Positions 25,908-35,031 of a stretch of 64,000 bases of DNA are shown here, piece after piece. A model generated the notes under the pieces. The model worked only from the letters and a program-made list of their open reading frames with translations, did not search any database and was not told the origin of the DNA. The DNA is from Bradyrhizobium yuanmingense. Its GTDB lineage: Bacteria; Pseudomonadota; Alphaproteobacteria; Rhizobiales; Xanthobacteraceae. The stretch's first letter is position 1, and each line of letters starts with the position of its first letter. The position numbers and the translations under genes are program-made. The stretch is taken from contig NZ_FMAE01000006.1 in assembly GCF_900094575.1 (NCBI RefSeq), positions 496,001 to 560,000 on the forward strand, given 5' to 3'.

Positions 25908-27098
25908 CTACTTCGTCAGCGGACAGCCGCTCTCCTTGGCCGTGAAGAAGGCCTTGTCGCCGGGGACGGTGGCGAGCAGCTTGTAATAATCCCAGGGCTT
26001 CTTCGATTCCGAGGGCTTCTTGACCTCGAACAGATACATGTCGTGGATCATGCGGCCATTCTCGAGCACCTTGCCGCCTTGCGCGAAGTCGTCGTCGACC
26101 GGCAGCTCCTTCAGCTTCTTGGCGACGGCATCCGGATCCTTGGTGCCGGCAGCCTTGACGGCCTTGAGATAGCTCAGCGTCGCCGAATAGGTACCGGCGT
26201 GGATCATGCTCGGCATCCGCCCGGTGCGCTTGAGGAAGCGCTCGCCGAGATTGCGCGTCCTGTCGTTGAGATCCCAGTAATAACCTTCGGTCAGCACCAG
26301 GCCTTGCGCGGCCTGCAAGCCGAGGCCGTTCACCTCGGCAAGCGTCATCAGGAGGCCCGCGAGCTTCTGGCCACTCGCGACGATGCCGAACTCGGACGCC
26401 TGCTTGATCGAATTGGTGGTGTCGAGGCCGGCGTTGGCGAGGCCGACGATCTTCGCCTTCGAGCTCTGCGCCTGCAGCAGGAAGGAGGAGAAGTCCGACG
26501 AATTGAGCGGAACGCGCACCGAGCCGAGCACCTTGCCGCCATTGGCGGTGACGATCTCGCTGGTGTCCTTCTCCAGCGCGTAGCCGAAGGCGTAGTCCGC
26601 GGTGAGGAAGAACCAGGTGTCGCCGCCGGCTTTGGTCAGCGCGCCGCCGGTGCCGACGCCGAGCGCGCGGGTGTCGTAGGCCCAGTGGAAGCCGTAGGGC
26701 TGGCAGGCATCGCCGGTGAGGCGCGATGTCGCGGCGCCGACGACGATGTCGATCTTCTTCTTTTCCTTGGAGAGCTCGTGGATCGCGAGCGCGACCGAGG
26801 AGGTCGTCAGCTCCGTGATCATGTCGACGTTCTCGACGTCATACCAGCGCCGCGCGATCGAGCTTGCGAGGTCAGGCTTGTTCTGGTGGTCTGCAGTGAC
26901 GAGCTCGATCTTCTGGCCGAGTACTTCGCCGCCGAAATCCTCGATCGCCATCCTGGCCGCTTCGACCGACCATTTGCCGCCGTAATCGGCATAGACGCCG
27001 GACTGGTCGTTGAGGATGCCGATCTTGACGCCTTGCGCGGAGGCGGGAACCGCAATCAAGAGGGCCGAGGCCGCTGCGGCCCAAAGTGCTGATTTCAT
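25908..27098 (-). CDS. Branched-chain amino-acid-type ABC transporter substrate-binding protein (orphan)
   Basis: A 396-residue LivJ/HAAT-type binding protein with signal peptide 'SALWAAAASALLIAVPASA'. The mature start 'VKIGILNDQSGVYADYGGK' and 'MAIEDFGGEVLGQKIELV' are typical. ATG 27098 follows GGGAG by eight bases; a longer in-frame start at 27209 is unlikely. No transporter subunits are adjacent. It is a close paralogue of the protein at 2536-3741 (shared 'FFLTADYAFG', 'SSFLLQAQ' and the C-terminal block), so both may serve one importer encoded elsewhere. Confidence 0.92.
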   Translation of the reverse strand: MKSALWAAAASALLIAVPASAQGVKIGILNDQSGVYADYGGKWSVEAARMAIEDFGGEVLGQKIELVTADHQNKPDLASSIARRWYDVENVDMITELTTSSVALAIHELSKEKKKIDIVVGAATSRLTGDACQPYGFHWAYDTRALGVGTGGALTKAGGDTWFFLTADYAFGYALEKDTSEIVTANGGKVLGSVRVPLNSSDFSSFLLQAQSSKAKIVGLANAGLDTTNSIKQASEFGIVASGQKLAGLLMTLAEVNGLGLQAAQGLVLTEGYYWDLNDRTRNLGERFLKRTGRMPSMIHAGTYSATLSYLKAVKAAGTKDPDAVAKKLKELPVDDDFAQGGKVLENGRMIHDMYLFEVKKPSESKKPWDYYKLLATVPGDKAFFTAKESGCPLTK

Positions 27099-27217
27099 AT
27101 GTTTAACTCCCGGCATTCTTCTGTGAAATCGCGCGGATAGTAGTGAAGAACCGCGCTTCCGCCCATCCATTTCATGTTGGTCGTTAGTATGGGATTCTGC
27201 GTGCCACATTCTCCACC

Positions 27218-27346
27218 GTCGTCCCGGGGCGTGCGCAGCGCGAGCCCGGGACCCATAACCACAGGATGGTGTTGGCGAAGACTCGCCGCTGTCGCGCTAA
27301 ACTCCTCCCTGTGGTTATGGATCCCCGCGTTCGCGAGGATGACAGC
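27218..27346. repeat. Intergenic palindromic repeat (same family as 25723 and 38045)
   Basis: It starts 'cgtcgtcccggggcgtgcg', contains 'gggacccataaccacagg' matched by 'cctgtggttatggatcc', and ends 'gcgaggatgacagcg'. It lies in the 286-base gap between the binding-protein gene start and the end of the RND permease gene. Confidence 0.75.
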
Positions 27347-27384
27347 GGAGGATGTGGCGGAGTCTTTGGCCATCGAGACAGACG

Positions 27385-30300
27385 TCAGGCCATCGCCTCC
27401 GGCTTCTTGTCGCGCCGCCCTTCCGCCAGGTTCCGCACCACGACGTAGAAGATCGGCGTGAACAGAAGGCCGAACAGGGTGACGCCGATCATGCCGAAGA
27501 ACACGGCGACGCCGACGGCCTGGCGCATCTCCGAGCCAGAGCCGGTCGAGATCACCAGCGGCAAGACGCCGAGGATGAACGCGAACGAGGTCATCAGGAT
27601 CGGCCGCAAGCGCAGGCGGCAGGCATCGATGACGGCCTCCAGCCGCGGCTTGCCTTCGTTCTCGATATCGCGCGCGAATTCGACGATTAGGATCGCGTTC
27701 TTCGCCGCCAGTCCCACCAGCACGACGAAGCCAATCTGGGTCAGAATGTTGACGTCCTGGCCCATGACGCGAACGCCGATGGTGGCGGCGAGCAGGCACA
27801 TCGGCACGATCAGAATCACCGCGAACGGCAGCGTCCAGCTGCCATATTGCGCGGCGAGGACGAGATAGACGAACAGCACGCAGATCGGAAATACGTAGAG
27901 ACCGGCATTGCCGCCGGTGACCTGCTGATAGGACAGGTCGGTCCATTCGAAGGTGAAGCCGCTCGGTAAAGTATCGTTCGCGAGCTGCTTGATGGCGTTG
28001 AGCGCGGTGGTCGAGCTCGTGCCCGGCGCCGGCTCGCCCTGGAGTTCGGACGCCGCATAGAGATTGTAGCGAGCGACGCGGTCGGGTCCCGAGACGTCCT
28101 TGAACTCGACCACGCTGCCGAGCATCACCATGTCGCCGGAAGCGTTGCGCGTGCGCAGGCGCGCAAGGTCGCTCGGTTCTTTCCGGAAAGGGAAGTCGGC
28201 CTGCGCGGTGACGTGGTAGGTGCGGCCAAACAGGTTGAAGTCGTTGACATAGGTCGACCCGAAATAGGTCTGGATCGTCTCGTTGATGTTGGAGATGGGC
28301 ACGCCCAGCTTCTGCGCCTTGGTGCGGTCGATGTCGACGAAGAGCTGCGGCGTGTTGGCCGTGAACGGCGAGAACACCGAGGGGGCGAGCAGCGAGGGCG
28401 ATTTGCGCGCGGCGGCGACAAGCTCGTCGGTGGCGGCTGCGAGCATTTCAGGCCCGCGGCCCTGGCGGTCCTGGATGCGGATGGCAAAGCCGCCGCCGGT
28501 GCCGATGCCGGGCACGGCCGGCGGCGGAATCACGATGATGAAAGCGCCCTGGATCGCGGACAGGCGCTTGCGCAGCTCGGCGGTGATGGCATTCGCGGAC
28601 AGGCCCTTCTTCAGCCGCGCCTCGGGCTCGTCGAACACCGGGAACAGCGCCGCCGCATTGCCGGCCTGCGTGCGGGTGGCGCCGGAGAAACCGGCAAAGG
28701 CGGCGACTCGAACGATGCCCGGCGTTTCCAGCGAGATCCGCTCGATCTCGCGAACGACCTCGGTGGTACGCGCCAGCGACGCCGCGCCCGGCAATTGCAC
28801 GGATATGATGACGTAGCCGCGATCCTGCGCCGGGATGAAGCCCTGCGGCGTGGTCACGATCAACCAGCCGGCGCCGCCGATCAGCACGACGTAGATCAGC
28901 AGCATCACCACCGAATGGCGAATCGCGAAATTGGCGAGGCCGGCATAGCCATGCGCCAGCCGGTCGAACACGCGATTGAACACGCCGGTGAACGCATTCC
29001 AGCCGCGCGCGATGATGTTCCAGGCGGCCGGCGGCCGCTTTTCTTCGTGTGGTGTGAGGATCTGCGAGGCCAGCGCGGGCGAGAGCGTCAGCGAGCAGAA
29101 GCAGGAGATCGCCGTCGCAACGGCGATGGTGACGGCGAATTGCTGGAAGAACTGCCCGGAGATGCCGCCGAGGAACGCGGTCGGCACGAACACCGCGCAT
29201 AGCACCAGGGCGATCGAGACCAGTGCGCCGCCGACCTCCTCCATTGTCTTCAGCGCGGCATCGCGACGACTGAGGCCGTGCTCGAGATGGCGTTCGACAT
29301 TCTCGACCACGACGATGGCGTCGTCGACCACGATGCCGACCGCGAGGACGAGCCCGAACAGGGTGAGATTGTTGATGGAGAAGCCGAGCGCCGCCATCAC
29401 CGCGAACGTGCCGACCAGCGAGACCGGAATCGCGATGATCGGAATGATCGCGGGCCGCCATCCCTGCAGGAACACCAGCACGACGACGACCACGAGCAGC
29501 ATGGCCTCGTAAATGGTCTTGATCAGCTCGTGGACCGACTGGGCGATGAACTCGGTCGGGTTGTAGCCGATATTGAAGTCGAGCCCCCTGGGAAAGCTCT
29601 CCTTGAGCCTCGTCATGGTGTCGGAGATGTTCTTTGCGGTCGCGAGCGCGTTCGAGCCCGGCCGCTGCGTCACCAGCATCGCGACCGCCGACTTGCGCAG
29701 CAGGAAGCTGTTGGTGCTGTAGGCCAGCGCCCCGAGCTCGATGCGGGCGACGTCGCGCAGCCGCACCGTGCGGCCGTCAGGGCCGGCCTTGATCAAGATA
29801 TCCTCGAACTGCTTCTGGTCCTTCAAACGTCCGGTGAAGGTGAGATTGGGCTGGAAGGCCCGATCGGTGATCGGCGGCTCGGCGATCTGGCCGCCGGCGA
29901 TCTGCACGTTCTGGGCGCGGATGGCCGCGAGCACCTCGGCCGAGGTCAGGCCGAGATTGGCGATTCTGTCAGGATCGAGCCACAGCCGCATCGAATAGTC
30001 GCGGGCGCCGAAGATCTGGATGTCGCCGACGCCGTCGATGCGCAAGAGCTGGTCGCGGACCTGGAGCAGCGCATAATTGGAGATGTAGAGCTGGTCGAAC
30101 GTGTCGTCCGGCGACAGCATGAACACGACCATTAGGATGTCGGGCGAGTTCTTGCGGGTGGTGACGCCGTTGCGCTGCACTTCCTCTGGAAGGCGCGGCT
30201 GCGCGATGGCGACGCGATTCTGCACCAGCACCTGGGCCTTGTCGAGATCGGTGCCGAGCTTGAAGGTGACGGTGATGGTGAGCTGGCCGTTCGAGGTCGC

Positions 30301-30549
30301 CTGGCTGTAGAGATACAGCATGTCCTCGACGCCGTTGATCTCCTGCTCGATGGGAGCTGCGACCGTGTCGGACACGGTCTGGGCGGAGGCGCCGGGATAT
30401 TGCGTCGTGACGACGACGGTCGGCGGCACCACTTGCGGATATTCGGAGACCGGCAGCGTGGTGTAGGCGAGTGCACCGACGATCAGGAGCACGATCGACA
30501 GCACCATCGCCAAAATGGGCTGGTTGATGGAGAGGCGGCCAAGATTCAT
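27385..30549 (-). CDS. RND multidrug efflux permease (AcrB/MexF-like)
   Basis: A 1054-residue inner-membrane proton-driven exporter, the normal length for HAE1-type pumps. The proton-relay aspartates are in 'GIVVDDAIVVVENV' of helix 4, and the two large periplasmic loops and duplicated 12-helix plan are evident. It starts 'LGRLSINQPILAMVLSIVLL'. Substrates are probably amphiphilic drugs or plant-derived compounds. Its ATG overlaps the end of the adaptor gene by four bases. No outer-membrane channel gene follows, so it must borrow a TolC-like protein. Confidence 0.96.
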   Translation of the reverse strand: MNLGRLSINQPILAMVLSIVLLIVGALAYTTLPVSEYPQVVPPTVVVTTQYPGASAQTVSDTVAAPIEQEINGVEDMLYLYSQATSNGQLTITVTFKLGTDLDKAQVLVQNRVAIAQPRLPEEVQRNGVTTRKNSPDILMVVFMLSPDDTFDQLYISNYALLQVRDQLLRIDGVGDIQIFGARDYSMRLWLDPDRIANLGLTSAEVLAAIRAQNVQIAGGQIAEPPITDRAFQPNLTFTGRLKDQKQFEDILIKAGPDGRTVRLRDVARIELGALAYSTNSFLLRKSAVAMLVTQRPGSNALATAKNISDTMTRLKESFPRGLDFNIGYNPTEFIAQSVHELIKTIYEAMLLVVVVVLVFLQGWRPAIIPIIAIPVSLVGTFAVMAALGFSINNLTLFGLVLAVGIVVDDAIVVVENVERHLEHGLSRRDAALKTMEEVGGALVSIALVLCAVFVPTAFLGGISGQFFQQFAVTIAVATAISCFCSLTLSPALASQILTPHEEKRPPAAWNIIARGWNAFTGVFNRVFDRLAHGYAGLANFAIRHSVVMLLIYVVLIGGAGWLIVTTPQGFIPAQDRGYVIISVQLPGAASLARTTEVVREIERISLETPGIVRVAAFAGFSGATRTQAGNAAALFPVFDEPEARLKKGLSANAITAELRKRLSAIQGAFIIVIPPPAVPGIGTGGGFAIRIQDRQGRGPEMLAAATDELVAAARKSPSLLAPSVFSPFTANTPQLFVDIDRTKAQKLGVPISNINETIQTYFGSTYVNDFNLFGRTYHVTAQADFPFRKEPSDLARLRTRNASGDMVMLGSVVEFKDVSGPDRVARYNLYAASELQGEPAPGTSSTTALNAIKQLANDTLPSGFTFEWTDLSYQQVTGGNAGLYVFPICVLFVYLVLAAQYGSWTLPFAVILIVPMCLLAATIGVRVMGQDVNILTQIGFVVLVGLAAKNAILIVEFARDIENEGKPRLEAVIDACRLRLRPILMTSFAFILGVLPLVISTGSGSEMRQAVGVAVFFGMIGVTLFGLLFTPIFYVVVRNLAEGRRDKKPEAMA

Positions 30550-31745
30550 GACTTGCCACCGGCCGGCGCTTGCGCGGTCTGGGGAGCGACCTTGGCGCCG
30601 ACGCGGGCGCGCTGGATGCCGTTGACGATGACGCGATCGTCCGGCTTCAGCCCTTCACGGATCACGCGCAGGCCGTCGTCGAGCGGACCGAGCACGACGG
30701 GGCGTGCCTCGACCGTATCATCAGGCTTGACCACGAACACGATCTTGCGGGACTGGTCGGTTGCGATCGCAGCGTCCGGAATCAGCAGCGCCTCGTAAGG
30801 CGCGCTGCCGATCAGGCGGACGCGGCCGAACTGGCCGGGCAGGATCGAAAGATCCGTGTTCTTCACCACCGCGCGGCTGCGCAGCGTGCCGGTCGACACG
30901 TCCAGCCGATTGTCGAGGAAATTGACGGTGCCCTCGCGCGAGGGCTTGGTCTCGCCGGCCAGCGTCACTTGCACCGGGTTCGCGGTATCGCGCGAACTTG
31001 GCCGCCGTCCTTCGAACCACAATTTGCTGTATTTGATGAACGTCGCCTCATCCATGTCGAAATAGATGTAGATCGGATCGAGCGCGACGATCGAAGTCAG
31101 CAGCGTCGAGGTGCCGGTGTCGCTGCCCTGCACGAGATTGCCGGGGCTGACGAGATGGCGGCTGACGCGGCCGGTCAAGGGCGCTGCCACATGCGTGAAC
31201 TCGATGTTGAGCTTGGCGGCCTTCAGCGCGCCCTCGGCCTGCATCTCGGCGGCGTGCGCAGCCTGCAAGGCCTGGCGGCGCTGATCGACGACCTGTTCGG
31301 AGACCGCGCTGGTCTGCACGAGGCTGAGACCACGGTCGAGCTCGCGCTTGGCGAGCTCCACTCGCGCCCGTGCGTCTGACAGCTGGCCCTCCGCCTGAGT
31401 GGCCACCGCCTCGAACGGGCGCGGATCGATCACGTAGAGCAGGTCACCCTGACGCACGATGGCGCCGTCCTGGAATTCGACCGAGTTGACGAAGCCGCCG
31501 ACCCGCGGCCGCACCTGGACCTCCTCCACCGCCTCGAAGCGGCCGGTGAACTCGTCCCAATCGGTGACTGTGCGCTTGACCGGCTGGGCGACCGTCACCG
31601 CCGGCGCCGGCGGAGCCGCAGCCTGCGATGCCGGCTTGTCGCAGCCGGACAGGGCGAACGCGGCGGCGAGAAGCCCGGCGATTGCGCTGACCTGAACGAA
31701 ATCGTGCTTTTTGATCAACTGCCTGCTTCCGTCCGGTCCGCTCAT
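30546..31745 (-). CDS. RND efflux periplasmic adaptor lipoprotein
   Basis: A 399-residue membrane fusion protein. The lipobox 'ALSGC' puts the lipidated cysteine at 35. Domains in order are a barrel-sandwich half ('VQPVKRTVTDWDEFTGRFEA', 'VRPRVGGFVNSVEFQDGAIV'), an alpha-hairpin (about 110-180), the second lipoyl half ('RVSRHLVSPGNLVQGSDTG'), and a beta-barrel. It links the RND pump to an outer-membrane channel. It is the first gene of the two-gene operon. No TetR-type repressor is adjacent, which is unusual for such pumps; a dinucleotide repeat lies upstream. Confidence 0.94.
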   Translation of the reverse strand: MSGPDGSRQLIKKHDFVQVSAIAGLLAAAFALSGCDKPASQAAAPPAPAVTVAQPVKRTVTDWDEFTGRFEAVEEVQVRPRVGGFVNSVEFQDGAIVRQGDLLYVIDPRPFEAVATQAEGQLSDARARVELAKRELDRGLSLVQTSAVSEQVVDQRRQALQAAHAAEMQAEGALKAAKLNIEFTHVAAPLTGRVSRHLVSPGNLVQGSDTGTSTLLTSIVALDPIYIYFDMDEATFIKYSKLWFEGRRPSSRDTANPVQVTLAGETKPSREGTVNFLDNRLDVSTGTLRSRAVVKNTDLSILPGQFGRVRLIGSAPYEALLIPDAAIATDQSRKIVFVVKPDDTVEARPVVLGPLDDGLRVIREGLKPDDRVIVNGIQRARVGAKVAPQTAQAPAGGKS

Positions 31746-31890
31746 CCCCAGGTCCTCGCATCAAAGCCGCAGAAGATGCAGGGTACGCCTCTACCTGCGG
31801 GCGCCACAAGATGTGTTGCAAAGATGAACTCTTCAAGACCAATGCGCGCGCAATGCTCCGAACGGCGCCCTGACCGGATGACGGGTTGAC

Positions 31891-31910
31891 AGAGAGAGAG
31901 AGAGAGAGAG
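31891..31910. repeat. (AG)10 dinucleotide microsatellite
   Basis: Ten uninterrupted AG units follow 'gggttgac'. The tract lies 146-165 bases upstream of the adaptor gene start (as CT repeats on that strand). A pure dinucleotide tract of this length is uncommon in high-GC bacterial DNA. Confidence 0.95.
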
Positions 31911-31992
31911 ACGGTGCCGGGCAAGGCAGTTGCGGCAAGCCGAACCCTGCCGTGAACGACGGGCACTCGGAATTGCGAGCTTTTCCCGGCGG

Positions 31993-32032
31993 CTGTCCTT
32001 CGAGACGCCCGCTTCAGGCGGGCCCATCCTGA
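31993..32032. repeat. Short palindromic repeat ('cttcgagacgcccgc' type)
   Basis: The element reads 'tccttcgagacgcccgcttc' followed by 'aggcgggcccatcctga', with 'gcccgc' and 'gcgggc' as stem. The 'gtccttcgagacgcccgc' wording is that of a dispersed repeat often seen in rhizobial genomes. It sits just past the end of the small membrane protein gene and could act as its terminator. Confidence 0.6.
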
Positions 32033-32041
32033 CAAAGAGAG

Positions 32042-32449
32042 CTACTTACGCAGCCTGGCCTTGGCGCCGGCGACGATCTGCATGGTGACGCCGGCAATCC
32101 AGCCGACCAAGACGAGCCAGGTCCAGGCCATGTGCGGATCGAGCCGGAGCACGATCACGGCGACCGAGGCGAAGGCGGTGAGCGTAGCGGAGAGCGTGCC
32201 GGCGGCGCTCATGAGCTCGGCGGCGTCGATCTGGCTGTGCGCATCGTCGAAAGGCATCTGCGGCGTGTCGATGCCGAGATAGAAGCCGATGCCGCCGAGC
32301 AGCATCATCAGCAGCAGGAAGCCCTGCGTGGTGAGGGTGGGGATCGCCGAGCCGACATAGGCGCCGACGAACAATCCGCACGCGGCCCCCGCCATGGCAA
32401 GGCCAACGCGCTCGAACACATGGGCAGTTTTACGAAAACGAAAGCGCAT
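32042..32449 (-). CDS. Hypothetical four-helix membrane protein
   Basis: 135 residues with four hydrophobic stretches: 'VGLAMAGAACGLFVGAYVG', 'QGFLLLMMLLGGIGFYLGI', 'LSATLTAFASVAVIVLRL' and 'WTWLVLVGWIAGVTMQIVA'. The ends are basic (MRFRFRK and KARLRK), suggesting both face the cytoplasm. No family was recognised. It stands alone between repeat elements. Confidence 0.72.
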   Translation of the reverse strand: MRFRFRKTAHVFERVGLAMAGAACGLFVGAYVGSAIPTLTTQGFLLLMMLLGGIGFYLGIDTPQMPFDDAHSQIDAAELMSAAGTLSATLTAFASVAVIVLRLDPHMAWTWLVLVGWIAGVTMQIVAGAKARLRK

Positions 32450-32544
32450 GGCCAGCCTCCGCGAGGCGTTGAGTATGGAGAGGTTAGGCCAGTTTTGGGG
32501 GGCATGGAAGGTGAGGAGGTTTACGGATGCGTGAGGGATCTAAC

Positions 32545-32683
32545 TCCCTCTCCCCGTTCTTACGGGGAGAGGGTTGGGGTGAGGGGCTTCTCTCCACACA
32601 TGAGATTTTCGCCGCACCTGTACCCCCTCACCCGGATTGCGCTCGCGCGCAATCCGACCTCTCCCCGCAAGCGGGAAGAGGTG
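32545..32683. repeat. Intergenic palindromic repeat ('ctctcccc/ggggagag' family)
   Basis: Two hairpins in a row: 'ctctccccgttcttacgggg' followed by 'agag', and 'cctctccccgcaagcgggaa' followed by 'gagg'. The segment between has 'ttggggtgagggg' matched by 'cccctcacccgg'. It resembles the element at 645-793. Confidence 0.75.
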
Positions 32684-32690
32684 AAGAGAG

Positions 32691-33803
32691 TCACCTCGCC
32701 CCGAACGTGGTCTTGCCGAACAGCGCCTTTTGCGTGGACGGCTGCGAGCGCCAGTATTGCGGCGGCGCCTCGACCACGCCGCCGAGCTCGGCGGCAGCGT
32801 GCCAGCCCCAGCGCGGATCGTAGAGCAGGCCGCGGGCGAGCGCGACCATGTCGGCCTTGCCCGACGCGACGATCTCCTCCGCGTGCTTCGACTCGGTGAT
32901 CAGGCCGACGGCGATGGTGGGCAGGCCGGTCTCGCGCTTGATCGCCTCTGCAAACTGCACCTGATAGCCGGGGCCGAGCGGAATCTTCTGCAGCGGCGAG
33001 ACGCCGCCGGACGATGCATCGATCCAGTCGACGCCGCGCGCCTTCAGCGCGTTCGCGAATTCGATGGTCTGTGCCAGATCCCAGCCGCCCTCGACCCAAT
33101 CGGTCGACGACACCCGCATGCCGACCGGCTTGTCGGCGGGGAACGCGGCGCGCACCACGTCGAACACCTCCAGCGGAAAGCGCATGCGGTTCGCGAGGCT
33201 ACCGCCATATTCGTCGGTGCGCTTGTTGGAGATCGGCGACAGGAATTGATGCAAGAGATAACCATGCGCGCCATGGACCTCGATGGCGTCGATACCGAGC
33301 CGCGCGGCGCGCTCGGTCGAATGGACGAAGGCCTCGCGGATGCGCTTCAGGCCTGCCGCATCCAGCGCCAGCGGGGCGGCCTCGCCCTCCTTGTGCGGCA
33401 CCGCCGACGGCCCGACCGTCTGCCAGCCGCCCTGCCCTTCCGGAATCAATTGGCCGCCGTCCCAGGGGCGCGCGCTCGAGGCCTTGCGGCCGGCATGGGC
33501 GAGTTGCATCGCGATCGCGGTGGAGGAATGCTTGCGCACCGAATGCAGGATCGGCTTCAGCGCGGCCTCGCAGGCGTCGCTGTAGAGCCCGAGGCAGCCC
33601 GGCGTGATACGGCCGATCGCCTCGACATGCGTCGCCTCGATGCAGAACATCGCCGCGCCCGACAGGCTGAGATTGTTGATGTGGGTGAAGTGCCAGTCGG
33701 TGGCGACGCCGTCATCGGCCGAATATTGGCACATCGGCGACACCACGAGGCGGTTCTTCAACGTCAGGCCGCGCAGCTTGATCGGGGAAAACAGGGCGCT
33801 CAT
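32691..33803 (-). CDS. Old Yellow Enzyme family NADH:flavin oxidoreductase (YqjM-like)
   Basis: A 370-residue FMN-dependent ene-reductase. Cys25 in 'SPMCQYSADDG' is the conserved cysteine of the thermophilic-like/YqjM class, and 'EVHGAHGYLLHQFLSP' carries the substrate-binding His pair. 'NKRTDEYGGSLANRMRF' and 'ADMVALARGLLYDPRW' (phosphate-binding end) complete the barrel. It reduces activated double bonds in enones or nitro compounds. ATG 33803 gives the standard start; the in-frame extension to 33935 is not conserved in character. It is followed by a repeat, with no co-transcribed partner. Confidence 0.93.
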   Translation of the reverse strand: MSALFSPIKLRGLTLKNRLVVSPMCQYSADDGVATDWHFTHINNLSLSGAAMFCIEATHVEAIGRITPGCLGLYSDACEAALKPILHSVRKHSSTAIAMQLAHAGRKASSARPWDGGQLIPEGQGGWQTVGPSAVPHKEGEAAPLALDAAGLKRIREAFVHSTERAARLGIDAIEVHGAHGYLLHQFLSPISNKRTDEYGGSLANRMRFPLEVFDVVRAAFPADKPVGMRVSSTDWVEGGWDLAQTIEFANALKARGVDWIDASSGGVSPLQKIPLGPGYQVQFAEAIKRETGLPTIAVGLITESKHAEEIVASGKADMVALARGLLYDPRWGWHAAAELGGVVEAPPQYWRSQPSTQKALFGKTTFGAR

Positions 33804-33945
33804 GCGAGGGTCCGGGGCTGGAGAAATGGAAGCGATTGCATGAAGTTTAGTGGGTGGGCGGCGAATTGCCAGCCGCACGGGCAGCATGGCGACCAGCAGC
33901 GGCATGCATTGCGCTGGAGATGCCGCGGCGAACATGTCTCCCTAT

Positions 33946-33984
33946 TGTCGTCCCGGATCCGCGCTTCGCTTGTCCGGGACGATG
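33946..33984. repeat. Short palindromic repeat ('gtcgtcccgg/ccgggacgat')
   Basis: A compact hairpin in which 'tcgtcccggatccgcgc' pairs with 'gcttgtccgggacga' around 'ttc'. It is a short form of the palindromes at 25723 and 38045. It lies between the oxidoreductase start and the end of the binding-protein gene. Confidence 0.75.
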
Positions 33985-34008
33985 GAGGAATGCGGGCGTA
34001 ACCCGCCC

Positions 34009-34977
34009 CTACGGCTTGATGCCGGCGGCCTTGATCAGCTCCTGATTGGCCGCCAGCTCGCGCTTGACGAGGTCGTCCATCTCGGCGGGCTTCATCGGCC
34101 TCGGTTCGAGCCCGAGCTTTGTCAGGCTCACCTGCGTCGCCGACGTGGCCAGGACTTTCTCGGCGGCCGCGTGCAGCTTGTCGACGACCTCGCGCGGGGT
34201 CTTCGCCGGCACGAACACGCCGAACCAGATCTCGCTGTCGGCGTCCTTCAAGCCGATCTCGGCCGGCGTCGGCACATCGGGCAGCTCGGCAACGCGCTTC
34301 GATGTCGAGACCACCAGCGCGCGCACTTGGCCCTCGCGGATCAGCGGCAACGCGGTCGCCAGCGGGCAGAAATACAGATCGATGCGCCCACCGAGAATGT
34401 CGGCGATCACTTCCGGGCCGGCGCGATACGGCACATGAATAGCCTCGATGCCGGCGGCGTAGCGGAACTTCTCGCTCGAGATGTGCACGGCGCTGCCGAT
34501 GCCGACCGAGCCGAACGAGATCGAACCGGGCTTTGCCTTGGCAGCGGCGATGAAGTCCTGGATGGTTCTCCAAGGGCGCTCCTTCGGCACGATCATCACA
34601 TTGGCACCGGATCCGATCATGAACACCGAGGCGAGATCGCGGCTGGGGTCGAAGCTCGCATTCGGGAACATCAGGGGCGCAATGGTCAGCGCCGACGACT
34701 GGGCGAGCAGGCTGTAACCATCGGGATCGGACTTCGCGACCGCCGCCGAACCGACCACACCGCCGCCGCCGGCGCGGTTTTCGATCACGATCGGCTGACC
34801 GAGTTCGGCGGAGAGATGCTCGAACACCAGCCGCGGCACCACGTCCGCCGCGCTGCCCGGACCGAACGGAATGGTCGCCTTGATCAGTCGCGCCGGCCAG
34901 TCTTGTGCCTGGACTTGTGTTGCAGCGGCGATCCAGAAGGACGCATATAGACAAAACACGCGAAGGAACCTGGTCAT
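34009..34977 (-). CDS. Bug/TctC-family tripartite tricarboxylate transporter binding protein (orphan)
   Basis: A 322-residue periplasmic protein with signal peptide 'LYASFWIAAATQVQAQ'. Family hallmarks are 'IKATIPFGPGSAADVVPRL', 'VIENRAGGGGVVGS' and 'HVPYRAGPEVIADILGGRID'. Bug proteins bind carboxylates such as citrate, aspartate or aromatic acids and usually feed TctAB; no tctAB genes are present. Hundreds of orphan copies are typical of some beta- and alphaproteobacteria, so a sensory role is possible. Confidence 0.92.
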   Translation of the reverse strand: MTRFLRVFCLYASFWIAAATQVQAQDWPARLIKATIPFGPGSAADVVPRLVFEHLSAELGQPIVIENRAGGGGVVGSAAVAKSDPDGYSLLAQSSALTIAPLMFPNASFDPSRDLASVFMIGSGANVMIVPKERPWRTIQDFIAAAKAKPGSISFGSVGIGSAVHISSEKFRYAAGIEAIHVPYRAGPEVIADILGGRIDLYFCPLATALPLIREGQVRALVVSTSKRVAELPDVPTPAEIGLKDADSEIWFGVFVPAKTPREVVDKLHAAAEKVLATSATQVSLTKLGLEPRPMKPAEMDDLVKRELAANQELIKAAGIKP

Positions 34978-35031
34978 CGAAATCTCCGGTCGACTCTCGC
35001 GATCGCTGCAAGAACCGTTCCGGCGCGATCT

